64,000 bases of DNA from Marinobacter sp. DY40_1A1 (GTDB taxonomy: Bacteria; Pseudomonadota; Gammaproteobacteria; Pseudomonadales; Oleiphilaceae), in assembly GCF_016597815.1 (NCBI RefSeq), contig NZ_VCHA01000003.1:310001-374000 (forward strand), written 5' to 3'. Below are positions 9,006 to 18,133 of the stretch, in pieces. Each line of letters opens with the position of its first letter. Positions within the stretch are counted from its first letter, which is position 1. The notes below the pieces were generated by a model, which did no database searches, had not been told where the DNA came from, and was given only the letters and a program-made list of their open reading frames with translations. The position numbers were made by a program, and so were the translations under genes.

Positions 9006-11882
9006 ATGCGACGTTGGGGCATTCGCAAAAAGGTGCTGGTGGTTACTCTGGTTCCCACCCTTATCACCACCCTTATGCTAGGGATGTTTTTTACCTATAG
9101 CTGGGTTAACAATATTGAAAGCCTTCTGAAGGATCGAGGCGAGTCACTCTCTCGCCAACTCGCGGCTGGCTCAGAATATGGCCTGTTCACGGCAAACCGC
9201 AGTCTGTTGAGCAATCTTTCCAGCGCCCTGCTGGAAGAGCAGGATGTTCGCTCAATTACCTTCTTCGACAGCAACCGCCGTCGTTTACTGCACACCGGAC
9301 CCGGCAGTTCAGACAACCTCGACAGCAAAGAGCTGATCAGCGAAGAGGCAAGCCGGATTACCCGCAAGACCAGTACACGTTTTGTGAACCCTGTTTTTCT
9401 CCAGGATCTGATCATTCAGTCCATCCACGACCAGGGCTCACAGCAGCCCTCCTCCGAGCAAAGGCAGCCGCTTGGCTGGGTGGCAGTGGAGATGTCTCAT
9501 ATCCGTACGGAAAAAGAGACCTACAAAGCCTTACTGATTTCCCTTCTGCTGGTTCTGGGTGGCGTTATTTTCAGTTTGCTGATCGCCCTGCGCTTGAGCC
9601 GTGCCTTCACCGGGCCAGTGTTCGAGCTCAACGAAGCTGTCGCAAAGCTTAAAGAAGGCAAGCTGGACACCCGCATTCATACCAAGGCTGGCCCGGAATT
9701 CGAGCAGCTTGAATCTGGCCTTAATGCCATGGCAGAGGAGCTGAGCAAAGCCCAGGCCGAAATGCAGCAAAACATTGATCAGGCCACGGAAGACCTGCGC
9801 GAGACTCTGGAAACCATTGAAATCCAGAACATAGAGCTGGATTTCGCGCGCAAGGAAGCCCTGGAAGCCAGCCGCATAAAATCTGAATTCCTGGCAAATA
9901 TGTCCCATGAGATCCGGACACCACTGAACGGGATTATCGGCTTTACCGAACTACTGCTCAAAAGCCCCTTGCCCCGCCAACAAAGGGATCATTTGAGCAC
10001 CATTCGCAAATCATCCGAAATTTTGCTCACCATCATTAACGACATTCTGGATTTCTCCAAGATTGAAGCCGGCAAGCTGATTCTCGACCGTGTTCCCTTC
10101 CAGCTCAGGGATATTGTGGAAGAGGTAATGGTGATGCTGGCCCCCGCTGCCCATAGCAAAAACCTCGATTTGGTACCGCTGGTCTACAACGATGTGCCCG
10201 ATAACATAATGGGCGACCCTTTGCGGGTAAAACAGGTAATTACCAATCTCGTCAACAACGCCATCAAGTTTACCCAGACCGGTGAAGTCGTTCTGCGGGC
10301 GAGCCTGGAAGAGGAAGACAAAGAAGGTAACCGCGTTACCCTGCGCCTGAGCATTACCGATTCTGGCGTTGGCTTGTCACGGGCCCAGCAGCAATCGCTG
10401 TTCAACGCCTTCAGCCAGGCCGATGCATCTACCGCAAGGCAATATGGTGGCACAGGCCTTGGGCTGGCCATTTCCAAGCGTCTGGTGGAAGAAATGGGTG
10501 GCCAGATTGGCTTGCAAAGTGAACTGGGCAAAGGCTCTACCTTCTGGTTCACTCTAACTCCAGAACTGTCCTCAAGTGGCGAAGCCGTCGCCCCCCGGGA
10601 CGCTTTGCGGGGCGAGCGGGCCATCTATCTGGAACACCAGAAAACCTGTGGCCTTGCCGTTGAACACCTGCTGCGGGACTGGGGAATGACGGTTGATCGC
10701 GTTACCTGCCCAAGCGCCATGCAGGAGAAGATTGAAGAGGCCCAGAAAAGCCAATCCGGGTACGCCGTCGCTATCATTGGTATTACACGGCATCTGCTCA
10801 ATTCCAGCCAGTACTGCGGGCTGGTGCGAGCCGTGGAGATAGAGCGGGATTGCCGCACCCTGCTTCTTACACCGACCCTCGACGTCCATGACACCCCGCT
10901 GGCCGGGCTGGCCAGTGGCCACCTGACAAAGCCCGTTTGTCGAGATGCCTTGTACGATGAATTGCTGCTCCTGGTACACGGCATCAACACATCCGGACAA
11001 GGCATTTCACGCCAGGACTACAGCGCACGACTGCCCGCCCCGGTGAATGTGCCCCGCGTACTGGCAGTGGACGACAACGATGCCAACCTTAAGCTGGTCA
11101 TGACCCTGTTGCAGGATTATCAAATAGACGCAGAAGGCGCTTCAAGCGGCTTCGAGGCCCTGAGCAAAGCCAGGCAGAAGTCCTTTGATCTGGTGTTCAT
11201 GGATCTTCAGATGCCTGGCATGGACGGAGTAGAAACAACGGCCCGAATCCGTGACATGGACAACAGCAACCACAGAACAGCCATTATTGCCCTCACGGCA
11301 CACGCCCTGGCGGATGAGCAGGAGCGTTTGACCCGGCAGGGTTTTGACGGCTATATGCCCAAGCCTATCAGTAGCGGGCAGCTTGCAGATACCATCTTCG
11401 AATGCACCGGATACCGTTGCCAAAGCGCCGGTGAAGCAGGCCGAATTCCTGTGCCGGAGGTGCGCGACACCAGGCGCGCCCTCAGACCTTCCACCCGGAA
11501 GATGCAGCGAGAGTGCGTAAGTGTGGATGAGGGTATTCAACTGGCGGCAGGGAAAACAGATTTGGCGGAAGAGTTGTTCAGCATGCTGCTGGAACAGTTG
11601 CCGGCAGATTTCAACAGTATTAACCAGCTCTGGAATACTGGTGATCTGGCCGGCCTGCTGGAGTGCGTGCATAAGCTGCACGGTGCCACGCGCTACTGCG
11701 GCGTTCCGGAACTGCGAACTGCCGCAAACCAGCTGGAAACCGCCCTCAAATGCTCAGCGCCTGACATGGAACTGCAGAAAGACCAGCTAATGTCAGCTAT
11801 TGAGCGTTTGCAAATCTGGAGCGAACAAACAGACTGGCAGCAAATGTTCCGGGCTCATCATCAGCGGGCCGAAACCAGCTGA
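9006..11882 (+). CDS. barA: Hybrid sensor histidine kinase of the BarA/GacS family
   Basis: Inner-membrane kinase that, in relatives, phosphorylates the regulator UvrY/GacA and thereby controls Csr/Rsm small RNAs. 958 residues: transmembrane helix near 10-32, periplasmic sensor region, second helix near 175-197, HAMP, a coiled coil, HisKA with phosphoacceptor H301 in NMSHEIRTPLNG, HATPase with the N box NLVNNAIKFT and GGTGLGLAI, a receiver domain with D733 in FMDLQMPGMDG, and a C-terminal Hpt domain with H889 in VHKLHGATR. All four phosphorelay sites look intact. AGGA precedes the ATG. The uvrY/gacA partner is not in the window. Pseudomonas would name it gacS. Confidence 0.93.
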   Translation: MRRWGIRKKVLVVTLVPTLITTLMLGMFFTYSWVNNIESLLKDRGESLSRQLAAGSEYGLFTANRSLLSNLSSALLEEQDVRSITFFDSNRRRLLHTGPGSSDNLDSKELISEEASRITRKTSTRFVNPVFLQDLIIQSIHDQGSQQPSSEQRQPLGWVAVEMSHIRTEKETYKALLISLLLVLGGVIFSLLIALRLSRAFTGPVFELNEAVAKLKEGKLDTRIHTKAGPEFEQLESGLNAMAEELSKAQAEMQQNIDQATEDLRETLETIEIQNIELDFARKEALEASRIKSEFLANMSHEIRTPLNGIIGFTELLLKSPLPRQQRDHLSTIRKSSEILLTIINDILDFSKIEAGKLILDRVPFQLRDIVEEVMVMLAPAAHSKNLDLVPLVYNDVPDNIMGDPLRVKQVITNLVNNAIKFTQTGEVVLRASLEEEDKEGNRVTLRLSITDSGVGLSRAQQQSLFNAFSQADASTARQYGGTGLGLAISKRLVEEMGGQIGLQSELGKGSTFWFTLTPELSSSGEAVAPRDALRGERAIYLEHQKTCGLAVEHLLRDWGMTVDRVTCPSAMQEKIEEAQKSQSGYAVAIIGITRHLLNSSQYCGLVRAVEIERDCRTLLLTPTLDVHDTPLAGLASGHLTKPVCRDALYDELLLLVHGINTSGQGISRQDYSARLPAPVNVPRVLAVDDNDANLKLVMTLLQDYQIDAEGASSGFEALSKARQKSFDLVFMDLQMPGMDGVETTARIRDMDNSNHRTAIIALTAHALADEQERLTRQGFDGYMPKPISSGQLADTIFECTGYRCQSAGEAGRIPVPEVRDTRRALRPSTRKMQRECVSVDEGIQLAAGKTDLAEELFSMLLEQLPADFNSINQLWNTGDLAGLLECVHKLHGATRYCGVPELRTAANQLETALKCSAPDMELQKDQLMSAIERLQIWSEQTDWQQMFRAHHQRAETS

Positions 11883-11908
11883 TGATGGATGGGTGCACCT
11901 GCAAGACC

Positions 11909-12652
11909 TTATCCGGCTTGCCTGCCCGCCCGGTCAAGAATGGCCTTCATATCCTTAACTGCCTCTTTGAGGCCGGTGAATAAGGCTCTGGCAATAATCG
12001 CGTGGCCAATGTTCAGTTCATTGATACCGGGAATAGCGGCGATCCGCTCGGTGTTGTGATAATGCAAGCCATGCCCCGCATTCACAATTAGCCCTTTCTT
12101 GCGGGCGTAACTGACGGCGTCTGATAGCGCTTTGAACGTCGCGTCCTGGGCTTCAGCACCAACCGCCTCAGCGTACTCGCCAGTATGAAGCTCGATAACC
12201 GGAGCACCACAACGCACTGCTGCATCAATCTGTGCAGGGTCCGGATCAATAAAGAGCGAGACTTCGGCGCCAAGCTTGGCAAGGCGCTCACACGCATTTG
12301 CCACGCGCTTCTCCTGACCTACCACATCAAGACCACCCTCGGTTGTTAACTCTTCCCGCTTTTCCGGAACCAGGCACACACACTCAGGGCGGACTTTCTC
12401 GGCGAATTCCAGCATGGCATCAGTTACCGCCATCTCGAGATTCATTTTGGTTTGAAGCACTTCTTTTAGCAGCAATACATCGCGGTCCTGAATGTGACGA
12501 CGATCTTCTCTGGGATGGATGGTAATACCATCGGCCCCGGCTTCTTCTGCCATCAAAGCGGCCTGGACCGGATCGGGATAACGCGTTCCCCGGGCCTCAC
12601 GTAAGGTAGCAATATGATCGATATTGACACCAAGCAATACTCTAGGATTCAT
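11909..12652 (-). CDS. pdxJ: Pyridoxine 5'-phosphate synthase
   Basis: Condenses 1-deoxyxylulose 5-phosphate with 3-amino-2-oxopropyl phosphate to pyridoxine 5'-phosphate in the DXP-dependent vitamin B6 pathway. A TIM barrel of 247 residues with the family start [23 protein letters not shown] and the motifs [24 protein letters not shown] chose the ATG at 12652 because GAGGGAG lies seven bases upstream and homologues begin here; an ATG at 12667 overlapping the recO stop would add five residues. It follows recO directly, in the widespread recO-pdxJ order. Confidence 0.96.
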   Translation of the reverse strand: MNPRVLLGVNIDHIATLREARGTRYPDPVQAALMAEEAGADGITIHPREDRRHIQDRDVLLLKEVLQTKMNLEMAVTDAMLEFAEKVRPECVCLVPEKREELTTEGGLDVVGQEKRVANACERLAKLGAEVSLFIDPDPAQIDAAVRCGAPVIELHTGEYAEAVGAEAQDATFKALSDAVSYARKKGLIVNAGHGLHYHNTERIAAIPGINELNIGHAIIARALFTGLKEAVKDMKAILDRAGRQAG

Positions 12653-12663
12653 GTCGTTCTCCC

Positions 12664-13389
12664 TCATGATGAGCGAATAGAAAGATGACTAAAAAGACTG
12701 CGACTGTTCAACGGGCGCCCCTGAAGCAGATAATCTGTCAGTACGCGCATGACCCGCTTTGACACCCGTCGGCTCGCGGCAGATTCATAATCCCCACCAG
12801 CAAGTGCCAGCAGCGTCTCCCCAGGCAGATTTTGCAAACGCACACCGGCGGACGCTGCAGCAACAATACCCTGTTCCGGGTCGTAGCAATAAACCTGTGC
12901 GGCATGGACTGCCTTGCCCGTGTCCATCACCTCATCCCAGCGAAAATCGTACCCCAGGGCAGCCGCAAACGCCTGCTCAAACTTTCGCAATACCGGCTCT
13001 ACATCCGACGTTTGTGCAAGCTGGCCCAGCGCTTCAATATAAGCAGCAAAGAGTGTGGGGTGAGGATCGGCCTGGGGCAATACCCGTTGTATCAACTCAT
13101 TCAGATACAGACCACTATAAAGGGAAACCGTGCGGTGCAGGGCCTGGCCATCACGCACATCCACATCGGTCAGAGTTTTCAGATCGCCGCGCCCCACCCA
13201 ACTCAGCATCAGTGGCTGGAAAGGCTGAAGCTGAGCTTTCAGTGGGCTTTTATTACCGCTGGCACCCCGGGCTACCACGCTAAGACGGCCGTGATTCAGA
13301 GTAAAAAGGTCAACCATGAGGCTGGTTTCCCGCCAGGGCCGCCGATGGATCACATAAGCGGGCTCCTGTTGTTGCGCGTCTCTTCTCAT
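12664..13389 (-). CDS. recO: DNA repair protein RecO
   Basis: Helps load RecA on SSB-coated single-stranded DNA in the RecFOR pathway. 241 residues: an N-terminal OB fold ([34 protein letters not shown] is the family hallmark, here residues about 11-45) and a C-terminal helical domain. The zinc-finger cysteines found in some RecO proteins are not present, as in many gammaproteobacteria. It lies 25 bases downstream of era and its stop lies just upstream of the pdxJ start, so the era-recO-pdxJ message is probably shared. Confidence 0.93.
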   Translation of the reverse strand: MRRDAQQQEPAYVIHRRPWRETSLMVDLFTLNHGRLSVVARGASGNKSPLKAQLQPFQPLMLSWVGRGDLKTLTDVDVRDGQALHRTVSLYSGLYLNELIQRVLPQADPHPTLFAAYIEALGQLAQTSDVEPVLRKFEQAFAAALGYDFRWDEVMDTGKAVHAAQVYCYDPEQGIVAAASAGVRLQNLPGETLLALAGGDYESAASRRVSKRVMRVLTDYLLQGRPLNSRSLFSHLSIRSS

Positions 13390-13414
13390 AGTGCCTCAGG
13401 GGGGCGTGGTAGCC

Positions 13415-14332
13415 TCAGAGGTCGTTCATGCCCAGGCTTTTAAGTGCACGGTCACTGTCGGCCCAACCGCGTTTTACCTTAACCCACAACTTGAGCATGA
13501 CCTTACAGTCGAACATGCGTTCCATATCGGCCCGGGCCTCCTGGCCAATACTTCGCAGCCGATCGCCTTTATCACCAATCATGATTTTTTTCTGGCCTTC
13601 GCGCTCCACAAGAATCAACGCCGATATATGGAGTGTCTTGCCATCATGCTTGAACTCTTCAATTTCCACAGCAACGGAGTAAGGCAGTTCAGCGCCCAGT
13701 TGGCGGGTGATTTTCTCACGCACCATCTCCGAAGCCATAAAACGCTCGCTCCGATCGGTAATCTGATCGTCCGGATAAAAGTGGACGCTTTCTGGCAGGA
13801 AACGTGTCACCGCTTTTTCCAGAGGTCCCAGATTGGTTTCCTTTAGCGCAGACATGGGAATAATTTCCGCAAAATTGCGCTTTCTGGATAGCATATCGAG
13901 GTGCGGCAACAGGCTTTCCCGCTTCTCAATCCGATCAACTTTATTCACAGCCAGAATAACCGGGCAATCGAGCTTGCTCAGCTTTTCGAGCACCATTTCA
14001 TCTGCCGTGGTCCACGCAAGTTGATCCACCACAAACACCACAACATCCACGCCAGAAAGCGCAGAAGTTGCTGCTTTGTTCATATAGCGGTTAAGAGCAC
14101 GAGGCTCTTCCACATGCATCCCTGGCGTATCCACATAAATCGCCTGCACTGGTCCCTCGGTTTTAATACCCAGCACCTTGTGGCGAGTGGTTTGGGGTTT
14201 ACGGGAAGTAATGCTCAGCTTCTGCCCCAGAATATGGTTTAGCAGCGTCGATTTGCCCACATTGGGACGGCCGACAATAGCGACAAAACCACAACGACTG
14301 TCGGGGTTTTCGGGACGAGTAATATCATTCAT
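13415..14332 (-). CDS. era: GTPase Era, 30S ribosome assembly
   Basis: Small GTPase that binds the 3' end of 16S rRNA during 30S maturation. 305 residues with the G1 motif [13 protein letters not shown]3 DTPGMH, G4 NKVD, the G5 region MSALKE, and a C-terminal KH domain with [14 protein letters not shown]. Its ATG shares one base with the rnc stop codon (TGATG), so translation is probably coupled with RNase III, a conserved arrangement. Length and start agree with the family. Confidence 0.97.
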   Translation of the reverse strand: MNDITRPENPDSRCGFVAIVGRPNVGKSTLLNHILGQKLSITSRKPQTTRHKVLGIKTEGPVQAIYVDTPGMHVEEPRALNRYMNKAATSALSGVDVVVFVVDQLAWTTADEMVLEKLSKLDCPVILAVNKVDRIEKRESLLPHLDMLSRKRNFAEIIPMSALKETNLGPLEKAVTRFLPESVHFYPDDQITDRSERFMASEMVREKITRQLGAELPYSVAVEIEEFKHDGKTLHISALILVEREGQKKIMIGDKGDRLRSIGQEARADMERMFDCKVMLKLWVKVKRGWADSDRALKSLGMNDL

Positions 14333-15021
14333 CAGGGTGTCTCCACGCCAAGTTGCTTCAGCGCGCTACGGGCCGCTTCCTGCTCCGCCACACGGCGACT
14401 GTTGCCCACTCCACTGGTTTTCCGATCCAGCGATGGCAACACACAGGACACATGAAATGTCTGTTTATGAGCTTCCCCATCTACCGAAATAACATCGTAT
14501 CTGGGCAAGGGGAACTGTCGGGACTGCAAATATTCCTGCAAACGGGTTTTCGGGTCTTTCTGGGTATCCTGAAGATCCAGCTTTTGCAGACGCGCCTCAA
14601 ACCAGCGCAGCACCTGCTCGCGACAGGTGTAAAAATCGCTATCGAGGTAAATGGCACCGATTACCGATTCCACTGCATCTGCAAGAATGGATTCTCGACG
14701 AAAGCCCCCGCTTTTCAGCTCACCGGAACCTAGCCGCATATAGCTTCCAAGATCAAACTCTCGCCCAATCTCCGCCAGGGTTACGCCTTTAACCATGCGA
14801 GCCCGAAGCCGGCTCAAGTGGCCTTCCCGGGCTTTATCAAAACTCTGAAACAGGTACTCGGCAATCACCATGTTAACAATGGAGTCGCCAAGAAACTCAA
14901 GCCGTTCATTGTTCTGGTTTCCGTAACTCCGGTGTGTAAGCGCCAGCATAAGACGCTCTGGCGACTTGAATTGATAACCAATCCGTCGCTGTAGTTGATC
15001 GAGGTCTGGTTGCGAACTCAC
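14332..15021 (-). CDS. rnc: Ribonuclease III
   Basis: Cleaves double-stranded RNA, processing 30S pre-rRNA and many mRNAs. 229 residues: the nuclease domain has the signature [21 protein letters not shown] with the acidic metal ligands and a second acidic site at [13 protein letters not shown]; the C-terminal dsRNA-binding domain begins near [11 protein letters not shown] and ends ARSALKQLG. The start is GTG, overlapping the stop of the upstream DUF4845 gene by four bases (GTGA). Followed by era with a one-base overlap. Confidence 0.97.
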   Translation of the reverse strand: MSSQPDLDQLQRRIGYQFKSPERLMLALTHRSYGNQNNERLEFLGDSIVNMVIAEYLFQSFDKAREGHLSRLRARMVKGVTLAEIGREFDLGSYMRLGSGELKSGGFRRESILADAVESVIGAIYLDSDFYTCREQVLRWFEARLQKLDLQDTQKDPKTRLQEYLQSRQFPLPRYDVISVDGEAHKQTFHVSCVLPSLDRKTSGVGNSRRVAEQEAARSALKQLGVETP

Positions 15022-15407
15022 TTACCCCTCATCTCGTAACTGTGCTGAAAGTGAACAACCGTATCAATGTTGCGGAAGATGTTATTGCGGACTTCGTAGT
15101 CCACAGCAATCACAACAATCTCACCGTCCTTCTCAACAGAAATGTTTTTGGTATCAAAACCCCGGATGCTGTTCACGCTCAGTCGCTTGTTGATCAGGGT
15201 AAGAATTTGAGCCGGCCCCATCTGTGACAGACCTTCCGTGCCATCCAGACTTTGAAGCGCTTCCTGAATGGTGTAGTCATCCATATACGCTGGCCCAACC
15301 TTGATCAGCAAGGTAAGCAAACTGCCAAAAAACAGGACCATAATGAGAATGACAAGCGCTGAGGCGCCGCCTTGGCGGCCCATGGCGGACAGATTAATGT
15401 GTTTCAT
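15018..15407 (-). CDS. DUF4845 membrane protein
   Basis: A 129-residue protein with one N-terminal transmembrane helix ([22 protein letters not shown]) and a periplasmic domain; resembles the DUF4845 family commonly found between lepB and rnc in Pseudomonas relatives. Its function is not known to me. The N-terminus with GRQGGASAL before the helix looks like a pseudopilin-type start, but no clear prepilin peptidase site context is present. It overlaps rnc by four bases and follows lepB after 27 bases, so it belongs to the lepA-lepB-rnc-era cluster. Confidence 0.88.
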   Translation of the reverse strand: MKHINLSAMGRQGGASALVILIMVLFFGSLLTLLIKVGPAYMDDYTIQEALQSLDGTEGLSQMGPAQILTLINKRLSVNSIRGFDTKNISVEKDGEIVVIAVDYEVRNNIFRNIDTVVHFQHSYEMRGK

Positions 15408-15434
15408 TACAACTGGACTCCAGAATAGTCAAAA

Positions 15435-16214
15435 TTACTCAATTCCACCCACACGCTTGAAGGATGGCAGACTGGTGAGGGATTTCCAGTGCATCCAGAT
15501 CGCGAAAGCTTTGCCCACAATCAACTCGTCGGGAACCGTGCCCCAATAACGGCTATCGTTACTGTTATCGCGATTGTCACCCATCATGAAGTACTCACCT
15601 TCGGGGATTTGCCATTCTCCCTCTCCGGCTGCACCCGGGCGCCCCATGGTCAGGAAAATATCATGCTCTACCTTGCCCAGATCTTCGCGGCGCACTTCCA
15701 CCGGCGGCAAGCGCACAACAAACTCGCTTTCCACCTTTTGGTCGTTGATAAACAACTGCTTGTCGCGATAGCGCACCGTATCCCCGGGCAGGCCAATCAC
15801 CCGCTTGATGTAGTTGGTTTTGCCGTCTTCGGGATAGCGGAATACCATCACGTCACCCCTTTCTGGCTCCCCTATACTCAATATTTTGGTTCCCGCAACA
15901 GGCAAGCGCAGGCCATAGGCGTACTTGTTAACCAGAATAAAATCGCCAACCTCCAGGGTTGGCAACATGGAACCCGAAGGAATCTGAAAGGGCTCCACCA
16001 AAAACGACCTGAGGATAAGCACAACCGCCAGTACCGGGAAAAACGAGCGGCTGAGGTCTACCAGGTACGGTTCTTTAGGTAGTTCCTCGCCATCCACGGA
16101 GGCAGCCGGGGACGCTGCAAGGCGACGCTTACGCAAAAACAGAATGTCTGCCAGCCAGATCAACCCTGACACCAGAGTCAGAACAACCAGAACCAGAGGA
16201 AAATCAATATCCAT
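15435..16214 (-). CDS. lepB: Signal peptidase I
   Basis: Inner-membrane serine protease removing signal peptides from exported proteins. 259 residues from the ATG at 16214, which has AAGG seven bases upstream; a TTG immediately before it is less likely. Two N-terminal transmembrane helices (near 6-22 and 55-75), the catalytic serine in PSGSMLPTLEVGD, the lysine in YIKRVIGLPGD, and the box MMGDNRDNSNDSRYWG. It follows lepA by 11 bases, the standard lepA-lepB pair. Confidence 0.96.
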   Translation of the reverse strand: MDIDFPLVLVVLTLVSGLIWLADILFLRKRRLAASPAASVDGEELPKEPYLVDLSRSFFPVLAVVLILRSFLVEPFQIPSGSMLPTLEVGDFILVNKYAYGLRLPVAGTKILSIGEPERGDVMVFRYPEDGKTNYIKRVIGLPGDTVRYRDKQLFINDQKVESEFVVRLPPVEVRREDLGKVEHDIFLTMGRPGAAGEGEWQIPEGEYFMMGDNRDNSNDSRYWGTVPDELIVGKAFAIWMHWKSLTSLPSFKRVGGIE

Positions 16215-16225
16215 CAAGATGCCTT

Positions 16226-18034
16226 CTAATTATCGACTTTCAATACGGCAAGGAACGCTTCCTGAGGTACTTCAACATTACCTACCTGCTTCATGCGTTT
16301 TTTACCTTCCTTCTGCTTCTGCAGCAGCTTTTTCTTTCGGCTGACATCGCCGCCGTAACATTTTGCAGTTACGTTTTTCCGTAGCGCCTTAACGCTGACT
16401 CTGGATACCACCTGATTACCGATAGCTGCCTGAATGGCTATATCGAACATCTGACGGGGAATCAGTTCTTTCATCTTCTCAATGAGCTGACGCCCCTTAT
16501 AGTGGGACTGATCTTTGTGAACAATCAGCGCCAGAGCATCTACCCGATCACCATTTATGAGAACATCCAGACGCACCAGATTCGCCGGCTGAAAGCGCAC
16601 AAAGTGGTAGTCCAGAGAAGCAAAACCACGGCTGGCAGATTTGATGCGATCAAAGAAATCGAGCACTACTTCAGCCATGGGCAGCTCGTATGTCAGCTGC
16701 ACCTGATTGGTCGTAAAGTGCATATTTTTCTGAACACCACGCTTCTCTTCACAGAGCGCTATAACGTTGCCCAGATGCTCCTGGGGCACCAGAATATTCG
16801 CTTCGACGATAGGCTCGCGCATTTCCTCAATCGAGCCGGTATCCGGCAACTTTGAGGGGCTATCCACGGTCAGGGTCTCGCCCTGCTTGGTCAGCACTTC
16901 GTATATAACCGTAGGCGCGGTTGTGATCAGGTTAATATCGTATTCACGTTCTAGCCGTTCCTGAATGATCTCCATGTGCAGCATGCCAAGGAAACCACAG
17001 CGGAAGCCAAAGCCGAGAGCGTCAGAGCTTTCTGGCTCGTAGAATAGTGAAGCGTCATTCAGGGTGAGCTTCTCCAGTGCATCACGGAAGTCGTTGTAAT
17101 CATCCGCACTCACCGGGAACAGGCCAGCGTATACTTGAGGCTGAACCTTCTTGAACCCCGGCAGCATTGGAGTTTCTTCAGCAAATTTGTGGTGCACGAT
17201 GGTGTCGCCAACCGGCGCCCCGTGAATATCCTTGATACCGGCAACCACAAAGCCAACTTCGCCAGCTTCCAGTATGTTGGTGTCGTGGGGTTTGGGTTTG
17301 AAAATCCCTACCTTATCGGCATTCCAGGCTTTGCCCGTCGACTTGAGGACAATCTTGTCACCTTTTCTCAAAACGCCCTGAGTTACCCGGACAAGAGAAA
17401 CAACACCCAGATAGTTGTCGAACCAGGAATCGATAATCAGCGCTTGCAGGGGCGCGGAACGGTCACCCTGCGGTGGCGGAATTTTCTTGATCAGGTCTTC
17501 AAGAACATCTTCAACGCCCATCCCACTCTTGGCAGAGCAGCGCACCGCGTCGGTTGCATCGATACCGATAATGTCTTCTATTTCTGCCGCAACCCGCTCC
17601 GGCTCCGCCTGAGGCAGGTCCATCTTGTTCAGAACCGGAACGACTTCCAGGCCCTGCTCAATGGCTGTATAGCAGTTAGCGACCGACTGGGCTTCAACGC
17701 CCTGCCCCGCATCCACAACCAGCAACGCGCCTTCACAGGCATACAGTGAGCGCGACACTTCGTAGGAAAAATCCACGTGCCCCGGTGTGTCGATAAGGTT
17801 CAGTTTATAAATTTCGCCATCCCGGGCGGTATAGTGCAGCGTAACGCTCTGGGCCTTGATGGTGATGCCCCGCTCCCGCTCCAGATCCATGGAGTCCAAT
17901 ACTTGTTCGGCCATTTCCCTTTGGGTCAAACCACCGCATATCTGGATAAAACGGTCAGCAAGGGTAGATTTGCCATGGTCAATGTGGGCAATAATGGAGA
18001 AGTTACGGATTCGGCTCAGTTCAGTCACAGACAA
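16226..18034 (-). CDS. lepA: Elongation factor 4 (LepA)
   Basis: Translational GTPase that can back-translocate ribosomes and assists 30S biogenesis under stress. 602 residues. The G domain carries [14 protein letters not shown], the switch [18 protein letters not shown] and [11 protein letters not shown]; elongation-factor-like domains follow, and the unique C-terminal domain ends [18 protein letters not shown] and [10 protein letters not shown]. The length matches the family. First gene of lepA-lepB-DUF4845-rnc-era-recO-pdxJ; the c-di-GMP gene upstream on the same strand ends 99 bases before. Confidence 0.97.
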   Translation of the reverse strand: MSVTELSRIRNFSIIAHIDHGKSTLADRFIQICGGLTQREMAEQVLDSMDLERERGITIKAQSVTLHYTARDGEIYKLNLIDTPGHVDFSYEVSRSLYACEGALLVVDAGQGVEAQSVANCYTAIEQGLEVVPVLNKMDLPQAEPERVAAEIEDIIGIDATDAVRCSAKSGMGVEDVLEDLIKKIPPPQGDRSAPLQALIIDSWFDNYLGVVSLVRVTQGVLRKGDKIVLKSTGKAWNADKVGIFKPKPHDTNILEAGEVGFVVAGIKDIHGAPVGDTIVHHKFAEETPMLPGFKKVQPQVYAGLFPVSADDYNDFRDALEKLTLNDASLFYEPESSDALGFGFRCGFLGMLHMEIIQERLEREYDINLITTAPTVIYEVLTKQGETLTVDSPSKLPDTGSIEEMREPIVEANILVPQEHLGNVIALCEEKRGVQKNMHFTTNQVQLTYELPMAEVVLDFFDRIKSASRGFASLDYHFVRFQPANLVRLDVLINGDRVDALALIVHKDQSHYKGRQLIEKMKELIPRQMFDIAIQAAIGNQVVSRVSVKALRKNVTAKCYGGDVSRKKKLLQKQKEGKKRMKQVGNVEVPQEAFLAVLKVDN

Positions 18035-18133
18035 TGAATACTCATAAAAAGACGAAGGATTGAGCCCGGAGAGGCCATTATCAGGATCCGGGACCGGCGT
18101 GATTTTACCGGTAACCGGCCGCTATTGCCATGA